From: Actinomycetes bacterium
Lineage (GTDB): Bacteria; Actinomycetota; Actinomycetes; Mycobacteriales; Mycobacteriaceae
Direction: 5' to 3'
Length of the DNA: 64,000 nt
NCBI GenBank assembly: GCA_023418505.1
Contig: JAEZZR010000017.1
Location: forward strand, 1 to 64,000
Part shown: positions 7,758 through 16,800 of the stretch, piece by piece
How positions within the stretch are numbered: the stretch's first letter is position 1
Layout of the letters: every line of letters starts with the position of its first letter
Notes under the pieces: model-generated
Databases searched by the model: none
Seen by the model: the letters and a program-made list of their open reading frames with translations, nothing else
What the model was told of the DNA's origin: nothing
Program-made: the position numbers and the translations under genes

Positions 7758-8957
7758 ATGGTTGCGCCGTTCATTCGCCCAGATCTAGACCAACTGCCCG
7801 CATACGTGCCGGGAAAGTCGGATCCAACCGCGCTCAAATTATCCAGCAACGAAATGAGCCAAGGTCCGCTTCCCACCGTCACGGAAGCGCTGAATTCAAC
7901 CGTAGAAAACCCCGCTACCAGCCTTAATCGCTATCCAGATATGGCGGGGGTGCAGCTACGCATGGCGTTGGCAGATTTTCTCAACTCCGAAGCAACCAAC
8001 ACCAAAACCACAAACGCCCGCAACACCAACCCCGCCCCACTCACCCTGGAAAATGTAGCCCTCGGCTGCGGCTCCAGTGCCCTTTGCCTGCAGCTCGTGC
8101 AGATTGCCTGTTCCAGCGCAAGCGATGAGGTCATCTTCCCTTGGCGCAGCTTCGAGGCTTACCCCATCCTCACCCGTATCGCCGGTGCCACACCCGTGCC
8201 CATCCCGCTGCGCGATCATCGTAACGATCTCGAGGCCATGGTCACAGCCGTCACCGACGACACCCGACTCGTCTTCATCTGCAACCCCAATAACCCCACG
8301 GGCACGATGGTTTCGGCCGAGGATATCGAACGATTCCTCGCCCAGATCCCACCGCACATCATCGTTGCCCTCGACGAGGCCTACATCGAGCTCGCCGCCC
8401 CGTCCCAGTCCGCCGGCCCCGGCTTTTCCCGCCGCCTCATCGACAGCCACAACAACCTCGTTGTCCTGCGCACATTTTCAAAGGTCTACGGCCTAGCAGG
8501 CCTGCGCGTGGGCTATGCCTTTGGCTCCACGCACCTGATCGGCGCGCTGAACAAAGTGGCGGTGCCGTTTGCTGTGAATGCGTTGGGTCAGGCGGCGGCG
8601 TTGGCTAGTTTGCAGGCTCAGGATGAGTTGCGCACACGCGTCCGCGAGGTCCAGTGTCAGCGGGTGCGCCTCACGCAGACGATCAATGATGCTACTTCTG
8701 ATGGCACCGTGGTCGCTGATTCGCAGGCGAATTTTGTGTGGGTGCCCGCATCGCACGCAGGGCGGTTGTTGGCGTTGGTGGGTAGCGTGCCGTCGTTAAG
8801 CAATGAAAATACGCTTGACGACGAATCCCTCACCCTCACCGCTGCCCTGGCGGAACGGGGGATTTTGGTGCGGTGCTTCGCGGGCGAGGGGGTGCGCATC
8901 ACGGTGACGACGGAGCAAGAAACTAATCAGCTGCTTCGTGCGTTGAACCTGGTGTGA
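7758..8957 (+). CDS. Histidinol-phosphate/aromatic aminotransferase (HisC/Pat family)
   Basis: PLP-dependent class I/II aminotransferase of 399 residues, transferring amino groups to histidinol-phosphate precursors or aromatic 2-oxo acids. The start LSSNEMSQGP matches the substrate-side N-terminus of HisC proteins. The core shows FICNPNNPTGTMV, DEAYIEL and the PLP lysine in TFSKVYGLAGLRVGY. Overall it reads like the corynebacterial aromatic aminotransferase Pat/HisC2 more than the his-operon enzyme, since no his genes are nearby. Start set at 7758 because it follows a leaderless-type -10 box and homology begins there; an in-frame extension back to 7662 is His/Gln-rich and unlike the family. 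The stop overlaps the GTG start of the ABC exporter. Confidence 0.88.
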   Translation: MVAPFIRPDLDQLPAYVPGKSDPTALKLSSNEMSQGPLPTVTEALNSTVENPATSLNRYPDMAGVQLRMALADFLNSEATNTKTTNARNTNPAPLTLENVALGCGSSALCLQLVQIACSSASDEVIFPWRSFEAYPILTRIAGATPVPIPLRDHRNDLEAMVTAVTDDTRLVFICNPNNPTGTMVSAEDIERFLAQIPPHIIVALDEAYIELAAPSQSAGPGFSRRLIDSHNNLVVLRTFSKVYGLAGLRVGYAFGSTHLIGALNKVAVPFAVNALGQAAALASLQAQDELRTRVREVQCQRVRLTQTINDATSDGTVVADSQANFVWVPASHAGRLLALVGSVPSLSNENTLDDESLTLTAALAERGILVRCFAGEGVRITVTTEQETNQLLRALNLV

Positions 8958-10855
8958 GTAGGAAAAATACCCAAGCCAAGGCCGAGTCGAAGGCCCAAGC
9001 CAAGGCCCAATCCAAGGCCGAGTCCCGTGCTGCGTTCCGCCAGTTGTTGCGTCTGTTAGGTGCGCATCGGAAGGCGATTGCGGTGGCGGTGGTGCTGTCG
9101 CTGGTTGGAGCGGGGCTTTCGCTGTGGCAGCCGCTGATTGTGAATCAGATTGTGGCGGGCATTGGTGAGGGCAGCGTCGCGAATTTGGTGTGGCTGTTGG
9201 TGGCGGTGTTGGTGCTGTCGACAGTGACCAGCGCGGTACAGATGTATGTGATGACGCGCGCGGCTGAGTCTGCGGTCCTCACCACCCGGCGCGGCCTGAT
9301 CCACCAGCTCCTGCACCTGCCGATCCTGTTCTACGATCGGCATCGAACGGGCGATCTGATCACGCGTCTGGGTTCGGATACCACGTTGATTCGTGCGGCG
9401 TTCGTCGGTGGTTTGATCGACGCGATCGGCGGTGTTGCCACGATGGTGGGCGCTGTGGTGTTGATGGCGGTTATCGATTTGATGATGCTTACGGTGGTGC
9501 TGTCCGTGGTGGTGATCGCGATGGTTGCAGTTACCGTGGCTTCGACTTTGATTCAGCGTTACACGAAGGCCTCGCAGAAGGCGGTGGGCGAAGTTGGCGC
9601 GGGTATGGATCGGGCGTTGTCGGCGCTGCGAACGATTCGCGCTTTTAACGCCGGTGGTCGCATCGAATCGGAGCTGAACGTTTCGGCGCACGAGGCTTAC
9701 CGCCAGGGTGTGAAGGTAGCGAAGGTAGAGGCGCTGCTCCATCCGGCTACTGGTTTGGCGCTGCAGGGCAGCTTCCTGGCGGTGCTGGGCATTGGTGGCG
9801 CGCGCGTGGCTGCTGGGTCGATTTCGGTGGCGGATCTGGTGGCTTTCATCCTCTACTTGTTCATGGTTTCGATGCCACTGGGCTTGATTTTCAGCTCGAT
9901 CACTACCGTGCGCAGCGCGATGGGTGCCCTAGAACGCACCGGTGAAATCATGTCCGCGCCCGTCGAGGATCTTTCGGGCAAGGCGGCTCGGCCGGCGCGG
10001 GGTATCGAGTTCAAGGGCGTCTCGTTTAGCTATACGACGTCGCACGCCGACTCTGCGGATAGTGAAACTGCGAGCGATGCAGGCGTTGATGCGCCTGACG
10101 ACGAAGTTAGCGCCCCAGTTTTGCGCGACATTTCGCTAACTATTCAGCCGGGCAGCAAGGTGGCGTTGGTCGGCCCATCGGGCGCGGGTAAGTCTACGAT
10201 CCTGGCGCTTATTGAGCGTTTCTACGATCCCACTTCCGGCGAAATCGCACTGATCGATGGTGAAGAGAACTCCCAGCGGGACTCTCAGCGGGACTCCCAG
10301 CGGGATTATCAGCAGCACTCCCGCCAGAACCTCACCGAAATTTCTCGCACTTCCCTCCGCGAGATCGTCGGCTTCGTGGAGCAAGAGCCCGCCGTGTTGG
10401 CCGGTACTGTCCGCGAGAACTTGCAGCTTGCTGCCGAGGATCTGTCCGATGAAGCCGCGTGGCAGGCCCTCAAGCAGGTGAATCTGGATCATCGTTTTGA
10501 AGCTGCCGATGGGCTAGATACTGTCCTCGGCGACCGTGGTTTGAGTCTGTCTGGTGGCCAGCGTCAGCGGTTGGCGTTGGCTCGGATGTTGGTGATGGAT
10601 CGTCCGATCCTGCTGTTGGACGAACCCACCAGCGCCATCGATTCTCAGAACGAACAGCTGATCCTCGATGCGATTGATGCTTCGGGGCAGGGTCGGACGC
10701 TGGTGGTTGTGGCGCACCGGTTGTCTACGGTTACCGATGCGGATCAGATCATCGTGCTAGATGACGGCCACGTGGAAGCCACCGGCACTCACACTGAACT
10801 GCTAGAAAACAGCGAACTGTATCGGGATCTGGCCTCCCGCCAGCTGCTGGGGTGA
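8954..10855 (+). CDS. ABC exporter, fused membrane and ATPase domains
   Basis: 633-residue half-transporter. After a Lys/Ala-rich repetitive N-terminus (KAESKAQAKAQSKAE) come six membrane segments over about residues 30-320, then a nucleotide-binding domain with Walker A GPSGAGKST, signature LSGGQRQR, Walker B ILLLDEPTSAID and switch histidine in VAHRLST. It should function as a homodimer pumping lipids, peptides or drugs outward; the substrate cannot be told. GTG start at 8954 overlaps the upstream stop (GTGTGA), so translation is coupled to the aminotransferase. Odd inserts in the ATPase domain (a Ser/Asp/Glu-rich stretch, and QRDSQRDSQRD) are short tandem expansions absent from typical family members. 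Confidence 0.9.
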   Translation: MSRKNTQAKAESKAQAKAQSKAESRAAFRQLLRLLGAHRKAIAVAVVLSLVGAGLSLWQPLIVNQIVAGIGEGSVANLVWLLVAVLVLSTVTSAVQMYVMTRAAESAVLTTRRGLIHQLLHLPILFYDRHRTGDLITRLGSDTTLIRAAFVGGLIDAIGGVATMVGAVVLMAVIDLMMLTVVLSVVVIAMVAVTVASTLIQRYTKASQKAVGEVGAGMDRALSALRTIRAFNAGGRIESELNVSAHEAYRQGVKVAKVEALLHPATGLALQGSFLAVLGIGGARVAAGSISVADLVAFILYLFMVSMPLGLIFSSITTVRSAMGALERTGEIMSAPVEDLSGKAARPARGIEFKGVSFSYTTSHADSADSETASDAGVDAPDDEVSAPVLRDISLTIQPGSKVALVGPSGAGKSTILALIERFYDPTSGEIALIDGEENSQRDSQRDSQRDYQQHSRQNLTEISRTSLREIVGFVEQEPAVLAGTVRENLQLAAEDLSDEAAWQALKQVNLDHRFEAADGLDTVLGDRGLSLSGGQRQRLALARMLVMDRPILLLDEPTSAIDSQNEQLILDAIDASGQGRTLVVVAHRLSTVTDADQIIVLDDGHVEATGTHTELLENSELYRDLASRQLLG

Positions 10856-10886
10856 GGTACCCCCGCCAGCTGTTGGGGTGAGGTAC
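10836..10886. repeat. 26-bp tandem duplication over the stop codon
   Basis: Two copies of a 25-base unit (10836-10860 and 10862-10886) differ at one base. The first contains the exporter stop codon. Each carries GGGGT-GAGGT-ACCCC, a 5-bp hairpin, so this 36-bp gap between convergent genes has two weak stem-loops and no T run. Confidence 0.75.
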
Positions 10887-10891
10887 CCCGC

Positions 10892-13800
10892 TTACCGCTC
10901 CTCCAGCGCGCGCAGCAGCGTTGCGAAGTAGCTCTCGGTAATCACTGGGATTCCTAGTTCTCGAGCCCGGCGCGCCTTACCACTCGTCGAATCCGGATTC
11001 GCTGCCACCAGTGCCACCCCTGCCTTGGCCATACCAGCCACCGTCAATCCGGCGGCCTTCGCACGCTCTTCCCATACTTTCCGCGGCACCTCGGTGGCAC
11101 CCGTGAAAGTAATCCGCTGCCCCGGCTCCAGCACCAACTGCTGCACTTCCTCTTCGGCACCCGTCACATCAACTTCCGCCAGCAGCTGATCGACTTCGGC
11201 AAGTGGCACATTCAGAATCTCAGCTGCTTGATTTAGCTGGCGACGTTCATCATCGGTAACAATACGATCCGCTAAAGCCAGCACGGCCAAACGTCGTACG
11301 TAATTGCGGTGGACTTGTTGCACGTCGCTGGCGCGAAGCCCATTGCGCTGTGCAATCTCGTGGAGAGTCTTGCTTTCCGTAGCAGAGAGGTGGCAATCGA
11401 CCATCGCTTTGTCCAGTTCGGAGATGTATTCGTCCAGGTCTGGATCGTGATCGGCAGGCAAGCTTTCCGCTAGCGAATTCAGCCAGCTAAGGGCGCCAGT
11501 TGCGTTAGTGCCATCTTTAGGTGCCAGATCGGAACGGTGGACGAGTTGCACTGTGACGGGATCCGAAGTGGCTGCGCCCGTAACAGCACCTGCACGTGCA
11601 CCTGCACCAGCACCAACCTCACCACAATTGCATGAATGGTGGTTTAACACTGATTCGCGCAAAGCACTGTCAGCCAAGAGGCGTTGCAGCAGTTTGGCCG
11701 TGGCTTCTGCATCGTCGAGAGCACTATGAGCCTGGCTATTCTGCAGACCGAAGTAGTCCAGCACTTTGTCTAGCTTCTTGCCTGCCGCCGGGTAATTCAG
11801 GCTGGTCAAGCGCATGGTGCACACAGACGATCCCAACAGCTCCGTGGCCGAGGCTTCGATACCTGCCCGGGCGAATTCCTGGCTCAACATGCGGCAATCG
11901 AAAGACGCGTTATGAGCCACCAGAATCGTCCCATCCAACAACCGCAACAACTCCGGAGCCACCTGCTCGAAGGTAGGAGCGCCAACCAGATCCTGCGGGT
12001 AAATGCCGTGGACATCCTCATTATCGAAGTGGCGATTCGGATTCAGCAGCGTATCCCAGCGCTCTACTACGGCACCGCTGGCATCAGCCAACACCACACC
12101 TAGCTCTAGGATGCGGTCGGAGGTCGAAAAGCCGGTGGTCTCTACGTCGAGCACAGCAAACACGGGTTTGGCGGAAACCGTTTCGCCCGATTGATAGGCC
12201 TGCGCCAACGAATCTAGCAACGGAATCGCATCGCCGATGCGCTTCTTCAACAGCTCAGACTTACGACGGAATCCCAACAAATCCGCAGCTGCCAGGATCA
12301 ATTCGTTCCGCGATTCCTCGCTGAGCTGATCGGTGCTGGTACCCAGGGGCTCCGGCAAGTCCAGATTCGTCCACGCCGCCCACAGCGCCACTGCGATTTC
12401 GTGCAAGGAAATCTCTGCTGCCCGAGGCTTTGGGAACGTGCGATAGGTGCGCCAACTATCAGGAGCCACGCCGTCAGCCCACACAAACGCGCCACCATCG
12501 GCTTCAGTATGGATCAGCTGCTTCGGGATCACTTGATCGACGATCTCCACGAGCTTCTTACCCGTGCGCTTAAAACCAAAGTGCTGCACGATCGAAATAC
12601 GTAACCGTTGCAGCTCAATTGGCGCCGATGTTTCCGTGATCTGCTCAATCAGCTGCTGAATCTTTTGGACGGTTTCATCGGAAACTCCGGCAGTTAAGTC
12701 CTCTGGCTCGCCCAGGATTTGTGGGGTGATTTCGGTGTGTTCGACGCTCATGACGAAAGTAGCGTTTTCGGCAGCAGCAGCACCCGCTACCGCAGCACCA
12801 CCCGCAACCGCAGCAGCAGGATCCACCTCCGGCTCGGCATTCCACGACACCGCTTCTACCTCATCAGCGGGCTCCGCCGCCACATCGGCTGCCACCCTGG
12901 CGCCGTCGTCAAGCCCATCGGACAGCAACTCGGCTGCACGCTGTTGGGCGGCAACTTCGTCGACAGGCGCGTCCCCATCCGCATCAGCCTGTTCGGCAAC
13001 CGCCTCCTCGCGGGCGGCTTGTTGCGCTTCACGACGCTGCTTACCCTGCTCACGCATGCGCTCCAGGGACGCCTGCCGGGCTTCGTTTAGCTCACGACGA
13101 CGAGCGTCGTCGGCAGCAATCTCCTGGCCAGCCGCAAGCAACGCGTGGTGCAGGCGCTGGATCATGTCTTCGCGATCGCCAATGAAATCCGGCAACCAAA
13201 GACGCTCCACGCGCACCCAGTGCATCAGCGTCGACAGCAAACCGGGGGTGAGATCGCGATCCGCAACGGTTTCCCACTCCGCCCAAGACGGGCCGTCGAG
13301 CAAAATCGCACAGTGCCAGCGAGAGTCGTTGTGCGGGCGCGCAACAATATCGATCCGGAAGGTGGAGAGCCCGTAGTTGGTTTCCACATGCCAGCCCATA
13401 GCGGCGAGATCTTCGGCGATGGTGTCACGGACGCGGTCCGCATCAATACTGACGGCGAGCTGGTTCGCGCGGTTGGGGGCGAGTGCGGAAGTGCCCTCGG
13501 AACTGCCTTCAGAAGTACCAGCTGCGCTCTGACTTTCAGCAAGCAACAAGTACTCGCGTAGATCCGCCATGCCCTGGTTGCTGGTGCGAGACAGATCAAT
13601 GTCGCGTGGATCGAAGGACGCGAACACCACCACTGTGGTGCGGGCGCGAGTAATCGCAACATTCAGGCGACGTTCGCCGCCCTGGGCGGTAAGTGGGCCG
13701 AAGTTCAGCGGGAGACGATCGCCGTCTGGTCGCTTGGAGAAAGACGCGCTGAACAAAATAGTGTCGCGTTCGTCGCCTTGAACGTTTTCCAGGTTCTTAA

Positions 13801-16800
13801 CGAAGATTGGATCATCGAGGCGTTCCAAGGCTGCGGTAACCAGAGGATCGGTGGATTCTTCCAGGAGATCCAAGATCAGGTCGCGCTGTTGGATGTTGAA
13901 AGTGACCACACCGATGGATTCTTGAGCCGTCAGCGGATCGTTGACCCGGCGCGTAATCTCCTCAACGATAGCTCGCGCCTCGACGGGGTTGGTGCGTAGC
14001 GCGACCTTGGAATTGCGCTTGGTGCCGGACTCGGAGGTCTCGACGGCCGCAGCCTTAGCCGATTCAGCCTTAGCCACCAACTCCCGATCCTTCGCATCAC
14101 GAATGAATTGGCCGTCTACCCTGCGGAAATACAAGCCCGCCGTAGTGAGGTGCCCCGGTGCTGGCAAGCTGGCCAGATCACCTTCGTAGTAGCGGTAATT
14201 AGAAAACGCGATGAGCGCCTCATCCTGGGACCGGTAATGCCAGTTCAATCGAATTCGTGGCAGACCGGATTCCGCGCACTCGGTGAGGATCGATTCCATG
14301 TCGCCGACACCGGCCATGTTGAAGGTCGCATCATCCTCGGCACCGGCCCCCGCACCAACACCAGCACCAACGCCAGCAGCTTCCACTGCGTCTTCCAGAT
14401 CCTCATCTGTTTGCAGGTTGGCTTTGCCTACGCGGGTGGGTGGCATTTGTTTGTCGTCGCCTACGATGACGGCGCTGCGCCCACGGCCCAACGCACCCAC
14501 CGCTTGGTCTACGGTCACCTGCGAGGCTTCGTCGAAAACTACCACGTCGAACTTCACCGATGCTGGTGATACATAATCCGCTAATGACGACGGGCTGACC
14601 AAGAAGCACGGAGCAACCGCCATAATTTCGTCCCCATATTGTTCTAACAGAGAGCGGAATGAGCGGACGTTACGTTTCGCGTCGAGTGCGCGTCGCAATT
14701 CTGCTGTCGACGCGTCAAGACGCCCCGGCGTAAAAGGCCTGCGCTGCAACAACCGAGCTGGCAGCGCAATCTTGGCTTCCTCACGCAGTTTGGCTATCGC
14801 ATCGTTCAAAGCATTTAGTTCAGCCTGCTTGTTCTCCCGGTTGAAGCTAGCCAAACCCGTAGCCAGAATGCGTTCATCCAACGCGGCGTTGGCAATGCCA
14901 CGCAGCAACGCCATGTCGATGGTGCTGCTATTAAACCGACCAGCAGAAATATCCTGCACCAACTGGCCAAGGCCGGCCTGCTCCAATGGTTGGCTATACC
15001 GGGTGAAATTATGTACCTCGGCGATTACTCCGAAGCCGTGTTCCTCCAGCGACGTCGCCCACGCTTCATGCCGGTCGAACCAGAATTGAAAGTCGTTGGC
15101 TTCGGCATCCATACCCAGCGCGGCACACCACCGCTGCCACGCATCCGCTGCGTGGACCAACACAGCAATCACATCGCGCTTGCTCATCGCACCGGAAGCA
15201 ATTGCCCCCACCAGCTCTGGCATCGCTTGATACGCCTCGTGTTGTTGACGCAGATTCTCGCGATGCTGATACATCCGCTGCAAGATCGAACTATCGAAAA
15301 CCGAGCAGTTGGCAAACTCAGCACTGCCGGTCACCGTGGCAATCCGCTGATTCAACTGAGCCTCAGTATGCCGAGCAGCCCGCACTTGCTCCAGCAGTGG
15401 ACGGATCCGGTCTGGCCCGAACATAGGATCGCGCTCTAAATCGCCCCACACCTGCTGGTTGGTTGCCACCTGCAGTTGCTGGAAATACTGCTGACGCCGC
15501 TTCTTCTTACCAAACACCCCACCCTCAGCCGCATCGGCTACCTGCTGCAACTGGTCAATATCACCATTGCTCAAAAATGACGGCGTGAAAATCGACCGCT
15601 GGAAACCATAGCCTTCCACGAAGCTACGAATCTCGGCGGCTAGGGCGTCCATCTCTGCAATGCGGTTCGGCACTTCACGCAACTGTTCGACCACAGGCCA
15701 GGAACCGTCGGCAGCTTCTTCCAATACTGCTACCTGGGCTTGTAATTTAGCTGGCGACGCCATCGCCAACAGCGCGGCGCGCAACTGGTCATCCGAAACG
15801 ATCGTGCGATACGCCTGGTCTAATTCCTGCCACGCCTGGGAGCGCTCCAGATCATTGCCGCCGAGCTCTGCGCCCAGACCAGACCAGGTGTGCCGGCTTT
15901 GCTCATCGGTTTGAGCCACTCGCAGCGTCAATCCCCGGGCAGCATCTTTCAGGTCTTCAACATTCAAGCCGCGGTTATCCGTGATAAAGCGCTGCGGGAT
16001 CGGCGCAGTCACATCAGGGCCAAGATCAATCAACGTCGAGGCAGCGCTCCACAACGAATAGCCCACCGAGTTCACCGAATGTACTTGCTGCGGGTATTCC
16101 TTCAGCGGCGCCATGGCCGCCTTGAAGCGAGCGACGGCGGTGTCCCAGGTAGTTTGGTCGTAGTGCACCTCCGCATCAATAGCGTTGCGAATCTGCCGGC
16201 GAATCTCAGCTGGCTTCAAGTCAGAGCCATGGAGATCCAACGTGAAGTTCGATAACCCGGCAGCATGCAAACGACGCTTCACCACCTGCAACGCAGCCTG
16301 CTTTTCCGCCACGAACAGCACCGTCTTGCCCAGATCCAAACAATGGGCAATCAGGTTGGTAATCGTCTGCGATTTACCAGTGCCGGGAGGACCTTCCAGA
16401 ACGAAGCTTCTGCCCTGCCCCGCAGCAGCGATTGCGCGCATTTGCGCGCCGTCGGCAGCAATTGGGAGTGCTAGGGAGGATTCGTCGAAGTCAATATCGC
16501 GCAGATCCGCATCCCCTGCTGGGTCTACGAAGCTCTGACCGGCTTTCAAGGTCAGGTGGTGGAATACCGGCGAATCCATGAAGTCTTCGTAGCTTTGTTC
16601 CAGGTCTTTCCACATGCCATAGGTGGTAAATCGGGCGATAGCCAGCGTGGATTCTTCCGTAACCACGAATGGCAATTCCGCATCCACCAATGCACGGCTG
16701 ATGTGCTCGAATGCGTAATCGATATCCAGTCCGGCTTCGTCCAAGCATGGCGAACTGAGTGCCTCGATCGTCAAGTTGTGCTTCTGTTTTAGGTACTCCA

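Noticed and set aside
13145..13561. Plus-strand frames within the giant helicase gene
   Set aside because: The helicase frame continues through this region with intact nuclease-domain motifs; the opposite frames are composition artefacts.
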